A DNA stretch of 16,653 bases from Anderseniella sp051010195 (GTDB lineage Bacteria > Pseudomonadota > Alphaproteobacteria > Rhizobiales > Aestuariivirgaceae), in contig JBPCVV010000368.1 of the NCBI GenBank assembly GCA_051010195.1, positions 1 to 16,653 of the forward strand, given 5' to 3'. Numbering within the stretch: the first letter of the stretch is position 1; every line of letters starts with the position of its first letter. A program made the translations under genes and the position numbers. This document shows positions 1 to 7,207 of the stretch, piece by piece. The notes beneath the pieces were generated by a model that was not told the origin of the DNA, searched no databases, and saw only the letters and a program-made list of their open reading frames with translations.

Positions 1-206
1 CCCATACGCCTGAAGCCCTGTACAGACTTACGGAAAACTATATGCAATTGGGGATCCGGTCCGAGGCGCAGACCGCGGCTGCGGTGCTGGGGCACAACTA
101 CCCGAATTCGAAGTGGTACAAGGACGCCTTCGGGTTGCTGCAGGACGGTGGCCTGAGCCCGGTCGCTGATTCTGGGTCTTGGCTGTCTGGCATTTTCGGA
201 TCCTGA
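1..206 (+). CDS. bamD: BamD outer-membrane assembly lipoprotein, C-terminal fragment
   Basis: This is the last 67 codons of a gene that begins before the window (frame from position 3, stop TGA at 204-206). The visible protein reads as the end of BamD (formerly ComL), the TPR-repeat lipoprotein that works with BamA to insert beta-barrel proteins into the outer membrane from the periplasmic side. The recognisable part is the last TPR helix pair, with 'EALYRLTENYMQLG' and, after it, 'AAAVLGHNYPNSKWYKDAF', the pattern seen at the C terminus of alphaproteobacterial BamD. A short low-complexity tail ending SGIFGS follows. In many alphaproteobacteria bamD is followed directly by recN and ligA; here recN lies about 3 kb downstream with unrelated genes between. 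The lipobox and first TPRs are outside the window, so the call rests on the C-terminal repeat and the gene neighbourhood. Confidence 0.85.
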   Translation, partial: HTPEALYRLTENYMQLGIRSEAQTAAAVLGHNYPNSKWYKDAFGLLQDGGLSPVADSGSWLSGIFGS

Positions 207-217
207 ACGCGCTTGTC

Positions 218-240
218 CGGCCTGCTTAGAGAGCGGGCCG
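218..240. terminator. Symmetrical hairpin between convergent bamD and arsC
   Basis: Arms 218-226 and 232-240 pair over 9 bp (eight Watson-Crick pairs and one T.G) around the loop TAGAG. It sits exactly between the bamD stop (206) and the arsC stop codon (241-243), so it could end transcription from both sides. Neither strand shows a clear T-tract after the stem, so an intrinsic terminator is plausible but not proven; it could equally be a 3'-end-stabilising stem. Confidence 0.5.
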
Positions 241-735
241 CTACTGATCGCCGATTTTCTCCAGTCGCTTGGTGAGGCTCAAACGGTCAATGCTCTCAAG
301 CGGCAGGTTCACGAAAGCCGTGATACGATTGTTCATGAGGCGATAGGTCTCGGCAAAGGCGGCCGCAATCTCCGCATCGGAACCCTCGACAGCCGCCGGA
401 TCCGGCACTCCCCAATGGGCACTCATGGGCTGGCCCGGCCAAACAGGGCATACTTCGTTTGCCGCGTTGTCGCATACCGTGAACACGAAATCCAGGTCCG
501 GTGCACCGGGTCTTGCAAATTCGTCCCAGCTCTTTGACCTGAAAAGCGACGTATCATACCTGAGAGAACCGAGCAGTTTGAGCGCATGAGGGTGGGGCTC
601 GCCCTTGGGCTGAGATCCTGCAGAATACGCGTTGAAACGTTGCTGGCCGAGGCGGCCCAAAACCGCTTCCGCCAATATCGAGCGCGCGGAATTGCCCGTG
701 CAAAGGAACAACACATTGTAAGTCTTTTCGGCCAT
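241..735 (-). CDS. arsC: ArsC arsenate reductase, LMW-phosphatase family
   Basis: This encodes a 164-residue cytoplasmic protein of the low-molecular-weight tyrosine phosphatase fold, whose ArsC branch reduces arsenate to arsenite using an intramolecular cysteine cascade. The catalytic P-loop C12-T-G-N-S-A-R18 (CX5R) is at the N terminus, followed by Ser19. A second cysteine pair, C88 and C96 (VCDNAANEVC), matches the resolving cysteines of the ArsC branch, and the general-acid Asp lies in HWGVPDP (D112). I chose ATG 735 rather than the upstream ATG 798 because GGGGAGG lies at a good distance before it and the family starts a few residues before the P-loop. No arsR, arsB or acr3 is adjacent, so it is an orphan in this window. 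It converges on bamD and diverges from the glutamate-synthase-like gene at 933. Confidence 0.9.
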   Translation of the reverse strand: MAEKTYNVLFLCTGNSARSILAEAVLGRLGQQRFNAYSAGSQPKGEPHPHALKLLGSLRYDTSLFRSKSWDEFARPGAPDLDFVFTVCDNAANEVCPVWPGQPMSAHWGVPDPAAVEGSDAEIAAAFAETYRLMNNRITAFVNLPLESIDRLSLTKRLEKIGDQ

Positions 736-932
736 TACGCAGCCTCCCCGTTCGGACTGTCCCTGCGATACGTGGAGGACATGACAATTGGGTGACAATG
801 ATCAGATTGACGAAATCCCCGATAACGGCAGGCTCAGGCTGAAGGTCAGTTGACCGCAGCCGCTACATCGGTTTCTTTTACCTGCCGGGCTGTCTCAACG
901 CCGGCGCGGCTGCCAATCAAAAAGGGTCGGTT

Positions 933-2438
933 ATGGGATTTGTGGGAAGTCTTGTCGCTCAGGCACTGTCGCTGCTGGCGACCCTGTTCGTGTTCGCAGT
1001 GGGGCTTTTCGTCCTGGCCGTTGTCGTCATGTTCATCATCGACATCAGCCAGCGGGAAGATGCCATCCGGCGAAATTATCCGGTTATCGGGCGTTTCAGG
1101 CACCTGTTCTCCACGCTGGGCGAGTTTTTCCGGCAGTATTTCTTTGCCCAGGACCGCGAGGAGATGCCGTTCAACCGGGCGCAGCGCGAATGGGCCTACA
1201 GGTCCGCTGCAGGGGTCGACAACACGGTGGCATTCGGTTCGACGCAAAATATTACTGCGGTTGGTTCACCGATCTATGCCAACGGGATTTATCCGCCCCT
1301 GGATGAAGAAGCATCTGATCCGCCGGCACTCATCATAGGTGAGAGTGCGCGCAGTCCTTATGAGGCAGCATCGCTGATCAACATTTCCGCCATGAGTTAC
1401 GGCTCGCTTTCGGCACCTGCGGTGCGGGCCTTATCAAAGGGTGCAAAACTGGCGGGATGTTGGCTCAACACAGGGGAGGGCGGACTGTCGGATCACCACC
1501 TGTCGGGTGGCTGTGACATCATTTTCCAGATCGGTACGGCAAAATACGGCGTGCGGGACGACGACGGCAATTTTTCCGAAGACAAGCTGGCGGAAATTGC
1601 TGCGCTGCCGCAGGTCAAGATGGTGGAAATCAAGCTCAGCCAGGGCGCCAAGCCGGGCAAGGGCGGCATTCTGCCGGCTGACAAGGTAACGGAAGAAATA
1701 GCGCGTATCAGGGGTATCCCCGAAGGCCATGCATCGTTGTCCCCGAACCGGCACGCGGAAGTGGCAAGCAGTGCAGAGCTTCTCGATTTCATAGGCCGGG
1801 TGCGTGAAGTGTCCGGTTTGCCGACCGGGTTCAAAACCGCCATGGGCGGTGTGGAGTGGCTCGAGGATCTTTGTGCGCTTATCATCAAGCGCGGCAGGGC
1901 TTCGGCCCCTGATTTCATCACCATTGATTCCGGTGATGGCGGAACCGGCGCCGCTCCCATGCCGCTGATTGACAATACTGCGCTGAGTGTTCGTGAAGCG
2001 CTGCCGATGGTTGTGGATGTACTGGAGAGGCACAAGCTCAAGGATCGCATTCGGGTTATTTGCGCGGGCAAGTTGATCACGCCGGCGGAAGTCGCGTGGG
2101 CCTATTGTGCCGGTGCCGACTTCGTCAATTCGGCCCGCGGGTTCATGTTTGCGCTCGGGTGCATCCAGTCACTGAAGTGCAACAGGAATACCTGTCCGAC
2201 CGGCATCACGACCCATCAGCGTCACCTGCAGCGCGGGCTGGATGCGGAAGACAAGGCGGTGCGCGTGAAGAACTATGCCGCCAAGATACACTATGGAGTG
2301 GGCCTGATCGCGCATGCTTGCGGCATGCCGCATGCTCGGGCTCTCGAACGCCATCACGTTCGTCTGATCCAGGCCGACGGCAAATCCCGCCCCTTGAGCG
2401 AAATCTATCCGCGCGTGGGTCAGGATCAGACGAACTGA
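933..2438 (+). CDS. Membrane-anchored FMN-binding glutamate synthase domain protein
   Basis: The 501-residue protein has one hydrophobic N-terminal segment (about residues 8-38, probably a membrane anchor) followed by a stand-alone FMN-binding glutamate-synthase barrel. Evidence for the barrel is 'INISAMSYGSLSAPAVRALSKGA', 'LNTGEGGLSDHH', 'KLSQGAKPGKGG', 'TIDSGDGGTGAAP' and 'ADFVNSARGFMFALGCIQSLKCNRNTCPTGI' in order; the last contains C410-x5-C416-x4-C421, the 3Fe-4S ligand pattern of GltB-type synthases. There is no N-terminal glutaminase (Ntn) domain and no fused NADPH subunit, so it cannot by itself take ammonia from glutamine as classical GOGAT does. Family members of this length (YerD-like) are common but poorly characterised; the real substrate is unknown. 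AAAGGG at 921-926 supports ATG 933. An SDR gene follows after 25 bp, suggesting an operon. N-methylglutamate synthase subunit C is a relative, but the partner subunits are absent here. Confidence 0.85.
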   Translation: MGFVGSLVAQALSLLATLFVFAVGLFVLAVVVMFIIDISQREDAIRRNYPVIGRFRHLFSTLGEFFRQYFFAQDREEMPFNRAQREWAYRSAAGVDNTVAFGSTQNITAVGSPIYANGIYPPLDEEASDPPALIIGESARSPYEAASLINISAMSYGSLSAPAVRALSKGAKLAGCWLNTGEGGLSDHHLSGGCDIIFQIGTAKYGVRDDDGNFSEDKLAEIAALPQVKMVEIKLSQGAKPGKGGILPADKVTEEIARIRGIPEGHASLSPNRHAEVASSAELLDFIGRVREVSGLPTGFKTAMGGVEWLEDLCALIIKRGRASAPDFITIDSGDGGTGAAPMPLIDNTALSVREALPMVVDVLERHKLKDRIRVICAGKLITPAEVAWAYCAGADFVNSARGFMFALGCIQSLKCNRNTCPTGITTHQRHLQRGLDAEDKAVRVKNYAAKIHYGVGLIAHACGMPHARALERHHVRLIQADGKSRPLSEIYPRVGQDQTN

Positions 2439-2463
2439 GTCTTCAATCAACGGAGTTTTGCAT

Positions 2464-3231
2464 ATGCGAGGTCTTGCAGGAAAAGTGGTTGTTGTGACCG
2501 GTGGCGGCAGTGGTATTGGCCGGGCGGTATGCCAGCGGTTCGCCGAGGAACAGGCACTCGTCGCCATTTTCGATATCAACGGCGATGGCGCGGCAGAAAC
2601 AGCCGGGCTGATTTCTGATGCAGGCGGCCGTGCCCTGACCTTTGAGACTGACATCTCAGACTATGATGCAGTGGAAGCTGGTGTTGCCGCTGCTGAAAGC
2701 GATCTCGGTCCCATAGATATCCTCATCAACAATGCTGGCTGGGATGAAGCCAGGCCATTCCTGGCTACGGATACCGGATTGTGGAAAAAGATAATCGACG
2801 TCAATCTCTATGGTCCGCTTAACCTGCATCACGCCGTGGTATCGCGTATGGCAAGGCGTGGGGCTGGTAAGGTGATCAATGTCGCGTCTGACGCCGGCCG
2901 GGTCGGTTCGTCAGGCGAAGCGGTCTATTCGGCTTGCAAGGGCGGTATTATCGCGTTCTCGAAAACTCTGGCGCGCGAGCTTGCCCGTAACAACATACAG
3001 ATCAATACGGTGTGTCCCGGTCCGACCGACACGCCGCTGTTTGCAAGTTTTGCCGGCGACGAAGAACAAGGCAGGAAGCTGGTCGAAGGCCTGATCCGTG
3101 CCATCCCCATGCGCCGCCTGGGGCAGCCGTCAGACTATCCGGGCATCATCGCCTTTCTGGCCAGTGAAGATGCCGATTACATCACCGGCCAGACTATCAG
3201 CGTTTCGGGCGGCCTGACCATGCACGGATGA
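2464..3231 (+). CDS. Short-chain dehydrogenase/reductase, BadH-like
   Basis: A 255-residue classical SDR: glycine-rich cofactor motif TGGGSGIG (12-19), an acidic residue D37 at the end of beta2 (favours NAD(H) over NADP(H)), NNAG (89-92), and the catalytic set N114, S142, Y155 and K159 in 'VASDAGRVGSSGEAVYSACKGG'. The sequence as a whole, including the C-terminal 'ITGQTISVSGGLTMHG', closely resembles what I remember of BadH, the 2-hydroxycyclohexanecarboxyl-CoA dehydrogenase of anaerobic cyclohexanecarboxylate/benzoate degradation. No other ring-degradation gene is in the window, so the substrate is open; an acyl-CoA or cyclic alcohol is the best guess. A GGAG at 2452-2455 lies 8 bp before ATG 2464; an in-frame TTG at 2458 is too close to it to be the start. 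It follows the glutamate-synthase-like gene by 25 bp and is probably co-transcribed with it. Confidence 0.85.
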   Translation: MRGLAGKVVVVTGGGSGIGRAVCQRFAEEQALVAIFDINGDGAAETAGLISDAGGRALTFETDISDYDAVEAGVAAAESDLGPIDILINNAGWDEARPFLATDTGLWKKIIDVNLYGPLNLHHAVVSRMARRGAGKVINVASDAGRVGSSGEAVYSACKGGIIAFSKTLARELARNNIQINTVCPGPTDTPLFASFAGDEEQGRKLVEGLIRAIPMRRLGQPSDYPGIIAFLASEDADYITGQTISVSGGLTMHG

Positions 3232-3282
3232 TGCTATAACTCTCGCCCGATTCTACAAAACTGCGCTATAAACGTGCCCGCC

Positions 3283-4962
3283 ATGCTCACACATCTTGCC
3301 ATACGCGACATCGTCCTGATCGAGAAGCTGGATATCAATCTTGAGGAAGGTCTTGGCGTGCTGACCGGTGAGACCGGTGCGGGAAAGTCGATTCTGCTGG
3401 ATTCCCTCGGTCTGGCGCTCGGTGCGCGCGGCGATGCCTCGCTGGTGCGCACCGGCTGTGACAAAGGCAGTGTGACCGCCAGCTTCCATCCCGCCGCCGA
3501 TCACGCTGCATTCCGGCTGCTGGCCGATGCGGAAATCGAGACCGCGGAAGAAGGCATCGTTGTCCGCCGTATCCAGGGCGCGGACGGCAAATCCAGAGTT
3601 TTCATCAACGACCAGCCGTCGAGCGTCAACCTGTTGCGGCAACTGGGAGGGCTGCTGGCGGAGATTCACGGCCAGCACGATGATCGTGCGCTCATGGATG
3701 TATCTTTCCATCGCACGGCGCTTGATGCCTATGGCGAACTGGAACCGAAACTGCGCAAGGTTGAGACTGCTTGGGCAGCGCTGAGTGCAGCACGGGAGGC
3801 CTACGATGCCCATCAGGCCCGGCTGGACCGGGCAGAGACCGAACGGGCGTTTCTGGAACATGCGCTGAAAGAAATGCATGAGCTTGATCCGCAACCGGGT
3901 GAAGAAGCCACCCTGGCGGACAAGCGGCAGATGATGATGAACGCCGAGGAGTTTTCTTCCGTTGTTAATGAGGCGCAGAAGGCGGTTTCCGACGGCGACA
4001 CCATTTCTGCGCTGAACACGGCGTTGCGCAAACTGGAAAGGCGTCGCGAACAGGCAAAGGGCGGGTTGGATCCGGTATGTGCCGCGCTGGAGCGTGCCGT
4101 CATCGAGATGAACGAGGCGCAAAACCAGCTAGACGCAGCAGCCCGGGAATTCGTACTCAATCCGGCCGAGCTGGAAAAGGCGGAGGAAAGACTGTTTGCG
4201 CTGCGTGCCCTGGCACGCAAGCACAAGGTGCAGGTGGATGATCTTGCCAGCCTGATGGAGCGCTTTGAAACCGACCTGCAGTCCATTGATGATGGCGGGG
4301 TCATGCTCGCCAAGCTCAAAACAGCCCGTGATGAAGCACAGGCAACCTATGATGAACTTGCCCGCAGGTTGTCGGATGCGCGCGTGAATGCCGCGGTGAA
4401 GCTGGACAAGGAGATATTGTCGGAACTGGCACCGCTGCGGCTGGAAAAGGCACGATTTGAGACCCGGGTCGAGACAGATGAGGCCCGTGCCGGCGCGCAT
4501 GGCATCGACAGGGTGGAATTTCTGATCGCGGCCAACCCAGGTACACCGCTGGCACCCATCGTGAAGGCAGCATCCGGAGGCGAGCTGTCCCGGTTCCTGC
4601 TGGCCCTGAAGGTGGTGCTGGCTGCGCGTGCCTCGGCGCCGACCCTGATCTTTGACGAGATCGATACCGGTGTTGGCGGGGCGGTTGCAGATGCTATTGG
4701 GCAGAGGCTGTCGCGCATGTCGAAAGGCCTGCAGGTTCTGGCTGTTACCCACAGCCCACAGGTGGCGTCGCGGGCAGACGCCCATCTGCTGATTTCCAAG
4801 ATGGAAGAGGCAGGCGATGCGGCTGGGCGGCGCATGATTACCCGTGTCACAGCGCTCACCGGTGAGGGTCGGCGAGAGGAGATTGCGCGCATGCTGTCCG
4901 GTGCCGAGGTCACATCGGAAGCCCGCGCCCAGGCAGACCGACTGCTGTCGGCAACCGGTTAG
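3283..4962 (+). CDS. recN: DNA repair ATPase RecN
   Basis: RecN is an SMC-like cytoplasmic ATPase that helps hold and pair broken DNA ends in RecA-dependent double-strand-break repair. The 559-residue length fits the family. The head starts with the diagnostic 'MLTHLAIRDIVLIEKLD', then Walker A GETGAGKS (29-36). A long Ala/Glu/Leu/Arg-rich coiled-coil follows (roughly 150-370), then the ABC signature SGGEL at S431 and Walker B LIFDEIDTGVGG with D458/E459. I chose ATG 3283 because the conserved family start begins there; an in-frame GTG at 3274 would add three residues. No Shine-Dalgarno precedes either, and TATAAA at 3267-3272 could be a -10 box so close that the message would be almost leaderless. 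I saw no alphaproteobacterial LexA-type GTTC-N7-GTTC box upstream. ligA follows after 3 bp. Confidence 0.96.
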   Translation: MLTHLAIRDIVLIEKLDINLEEGLGVLTGETGAGKSILLDSLGLALGARGDASLVRTGCDKGSVTASFHPAADHAAFRLLADAEIETAEEGIVVRRIQGADGKSRVFINDQPSSVNLLRQLGGLLAEIHGQHDDRALMDVSFHRTALDAYGELEPKLRKVETAWAALSAAREAYDAHQARLDRAETERAFLEHALKEMHELDPQPGEEATLADKRQMMMNAEEFSSVVNEAQKAVSDGDTISALNTALRKLERRREQAKGGLDPVCAALERAVIEMNEAQNQLDAAAREFVLNPAELEKAEERLFALRALARKHKVQVDDLASLMERFETDLQSIDDGGVMLAKLKTARDEAQATYDELARRLSDARVNAAVKLDKEILSELAPLRLEKARFETRVETDEARAGAHGIDRVEFLIAANPGTPLAPIVKAASGGELSRFLLALKVVLAARASAPTLIFDEIDTGVGGAVADAIGQRLSRMSKGLQVLAVTHSPQVASRADAHLLISKMEEAGDAAGRRMITRVTALTGEGRREEIARMLSGAEVTSEARAQADRLLSATG

Positions 4963-4965
4963 CTC

Positions 4966-7074
4966 ATGACAAAGGATATATCTGTTGTGGCCTTGACGCC
5001 GCTGGAAGCTGCTGAGGAACTTGAGAGACTGGCTGCCGAGATCGCCCGCCACGACGAGGCCTATCATGGCGAGGACGCGCCGGAGATATCCGATGCGGAC
5101 TATGATGCGCTGCGCCGCCGCAACGACGAGATTGAAGCGGCGTTTCCCGACCTGGTGCTTGCCAACTCACCATCGAAACGGGTCGGCGCTGCACCGTCGG
5201 AAAAATTTAGCAAGGTGCGCCACGCGGTGTCGATGCTGTCGCTGGGCAATGCATTTGCCGATGAAGATGTGCATGAATTCGTTGCCCGCATCCGCCGCTT
5301 TCTGAAACTTGCCGATGACGAGACTGTGGAAGTCACGGCCGAACCCAAGATCGACGGCCTTTCCATCTCTTTGCGTTATGAGAGTGGCCGGCTGGTCCAG
5401 GCGGCTACCAGGGGAGACGGGCAGGAGGGTGAAAATGTCACCCGGAATGTCGAGACAATCGGGGATGTTCCGCGCAAGGTGAACGGTGACGACTTTCCGG
5501 CGGTGTTCGAGGTCCGCGGAGAGATTTACATGTCGCACGAGGACTTCGCTCAGCTCAACGAGATGCAGCGGCAGGCGGGCGGCAAGATGTTTGCCAATCC
5601 GCGCAATGCAGCCGCTGGTTCCCTGCGCCAGTTGGACTCGTCGATCACCGCATCCCGGCCCTTGCGGTTCTTTGCCTATGCCTGGGGACAGGTAGACCGG
5701 CTGCCTTCCGACACCCAGCGCGGGGTCCTGGATGCATTTAGCTGCTGGGGATTTCCGGTCAACCCGTTGACGAAACTGTGCACTTCAGTCGACGAATTGC
5801 TGGCGCAGTATTACGCAATCGAAGAACAGCGGGCCGCGCTGGGGTATGACATTGACGGTGTGGTCTACAAGGTGAACCGGCTCGACTGGCAGGAGCGGCT
5901 GGGGTTTGTGTCGCGTTCGCCGCGCTGGGCGGTGGCGCACAAGTTTGCCGCTGAAAAGGCCACGACGGTTCTGGAAGGCATCGACATCCAGGTCGGTCGC
6001 ACCGGCGCGCTGACACCGGTTGCCAGGCTGACACCGGTGACCGTAGGTGGCGTGGTGGTGTCAAACGCAACGCTGCACAATGAGGACGAGATTGTCCGCA
6101 AGGATATCCGCATCGGCGATACGGTGACGATCCAGCGGGCAGGGGATGTCATTCCACAGGTGTTGGGCCATCTGCCTGACAAGCGCCCGGCGGATGCCGT
6201 GGAGTACGTGTTTCCGACCACGTGCCCGGCGTGCGGTTCGCACGCGGTGCGCGAGGTCAACGAGAAAACCGGCAAGATGGACGTCGTGCGTCGCTGCACC
6301 GGCGGATTGATATGTCCGGCGCAACGAGTCGAGCGGCTCAAGCATTTCGTGTCGCGCAACGCGTTTGACATTGAGGGTATGGGCGACAAGGTCATCCAGG
6401 AACTCTATGACGATGGCCTGATCCAGTCGCCACAGGATATCTTCACGCTCAAAGCCCGGGATGAGCGCTCTTTGAAGAAGCTCAAGGACAGGGAAGGCTG
6501 GGGCGGGACATCGGCTAGCAACTTGTTTGGCGCCATTGATGAGCGCCGCACGATCGGGCTCGACCGTTTCATCTACTCGCTCGGTGTTCGCCATGTGGGC
6601 GAAACCACAGGGCGCACCCTGGCGCGGTCCTACGCAACCGCAGAACAATTTCTCGATGCCATGGCGGCAGCGCAGGACCATGCATCGGAAGCCTATGCCG
6701 ATCTGGTGAACATTGACGGCATCGGTGATGTTGTGGCGCGGGCCGTGGCGGAATTTTTCGCTGAGCCGCACAACCTGTCTGTTGTGAAGGAGCTGGTTGA
6801 CGATCATCTCGACATCCAGCCGCTTGAGGCCGTCGACACGGGTTCGCCTGTTTCAGGGATGACCATCGTGTTCACCGGTGCGCTGGAACGCATGACCCGG
6901 GATGAGGCCAAGGCCATGGCGGAACGGCTCGGCGCGAAAGTGGCCGGCACGGTGTCGAAGAAAACCAACCTTGTTGTAGCCGGTCCAGGGGCCGGGTCAA
7001 AGCTGAAGAAGGCCACCGAGCTCGGTGTCGAGGTCATTTCCGAAGATGACTGGTTTGTCCGGGCAGGCGCTTAG
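4966..7074 (+). CDS. ligA: NAD+-dependent DNA ligase LigA
   Basis: The 702-residue enzyme seals nicks in duplex DNA during replication and repair using NAD+. The domains run in the usual order. First is the Ia/adenylation region with the AMP-accepting lysine K128 in 'EPKIDGLSISLRY' and 'TRGDGQEGENVT'. The OB-fold follows ('VGRTGALTPVARLTPV', 'IGDTVTIQRAGDVIPQV'), then a four-cysteine zinc site (C420, C423, C444, C450), helix-hairpin-helix repeats (about 460-610, including 'FDIEGMGDKVIQEL' and 'VNIDGIGDVVARAV'), and a C-terminal BRCT domain (about 625-702). The gene is complete. It starts 3 bp after the recN stop, with little sign of a Shine-Dalgarno, so translation is probably coupled to recN. 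The recN-ligA order is the normal alphaproteobacterial arrangement. No clear intrinsic terminator follows the stop codon. Confidence 0.97.
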   Translation: MTKDISVVALTPLEAAEELERLAAEIARHDEAYHGEDAPEISDADYDALRRRNDEIEAAFPDLVLANSPSKRVGAAPSEKFSKVRHAVSMLSLGNAFADEDVHEFVARIRRFLKLADDETVEVTAEPKIDGLSISLRYESGRLVQAATRGDGQEGENVTRNVETIGDVPRKVNGDDFPAVFEVRGEIYMSHEDFAQLNEMQRQAGGKMFANPRNAAAGSLRQLDSSITASRPLRFFAYAWGQVDRLPSDTQRGVLDAFSCWGFPVNPLTKLCTSVDELLAQYYAIEEQRAALGYDIDGVVYKVNRLDWQERLGFVSRSPRWAVAHKFAAEKATTVLEGIDIQVGRTGALTPVARLTPVTVGGVVVSNATLHNEDEIVRKDIRIGDTVTIQRAGDVIPQVLGHLPDKRPADAVEYVFPTTCPACGSHAVREVNEKTGKMDVVRRCTGGLICPAQRVERLKHFVSRNAFDIEGMGDKVIQELYDDGLIQSPQDIFTLKARDERSLKKLKDREGWGGTSASNLFGAIDERRTIGLDRFIYSLGVRHVGETTGRTLARSYATAEQFLDAMAAAQDHASEAYADLVNIDGIGDVVARAVAEFFAEPHNLSVVKELVDDHLDIQPLEAVDTGSPVSGMTIVFTGALERMTRDEAKAMAERLGAKVAGTVSKKTNLVVAGPGAGSKLKKATELGVEVISEDDWFVRAGA

Positions 7075-7144
7075 ACAGCGATTTCGTTCTCAGCAATTTC
7101 TACGGGCAACCCTGCGTTACGTGGACATTTGGTCACCGCCCGAA

Positions 7145-7173
7145 TTGTCAGGATCGAGAAAATCATGTATTAC
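7145..7173 (+). promoter_or_regulatory. Putative sigma-70 promoter of the Rieske oxygenase gene
   Basis: TTGTCA (7145-7150) and TATTAC (7168-7173) are separated by 17 bp, matching 5 of 6 and 4 of 6 consensus bases. The predicted start point falls around 7180, inside the palindromic operator that begins at 7174, and about 28 bp before ATG 7208. It is a prediction by eye; the support is the spacing and the position relative to the operator. Confidence 0.5.
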
Positions 7174-7187
7174 TGAATGATCGTTCA
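7174..7187. promoter_or_regulatory. TetR-type palindromic operator, copy A
   Basis: TGAATGATCGTTCA is a 14-bp palindrome with only one mismatched pair (positions 5 and 10). It starts one base after the -10 hexamer of the Rieske gene promoter, an ideal place for a repressor to block transcription. Including the preceding C, 12 of 15 bases match a second palindrome in front of the ABC-transporter operon (12793-12808). The TGAAC/GTTCA half-sites are the kind commonly bound by TetR-family repressors. No repressor gene is in the window. Confidence 0.6.
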
Positions 7188-7207
7188 ATTTGATAAGGCT
7201 CCTTGTG

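Noticed and set aside
933..2438. N-methylglutamate synthase subunit C
   Set aside because: The FMN/3Fe-4S barrel is shared, but the partner subunits are absent and this protein has an N-terminal membrane segment that fits the stand-alone family better.
3232..3282. LexA (SOS) box before recN
   Set aside because: No GTTC-N7-GTTC or GAAC-N7-GAAC pattern is present in the gap.
3253..5067. Long minus-strand frames (289 and 312 codons) opposite recN and the start of ligA
   Set aside because: Shadows of GC-rich coding sequence; recN and ligA carry every expected motif in the plus frame.
7075..7140. Intrinsic terminator after ligA
   Set aside because: CGGGC and GCCCG occur but with a loop of about 30 bases and no T-tract; no credible stem was found.
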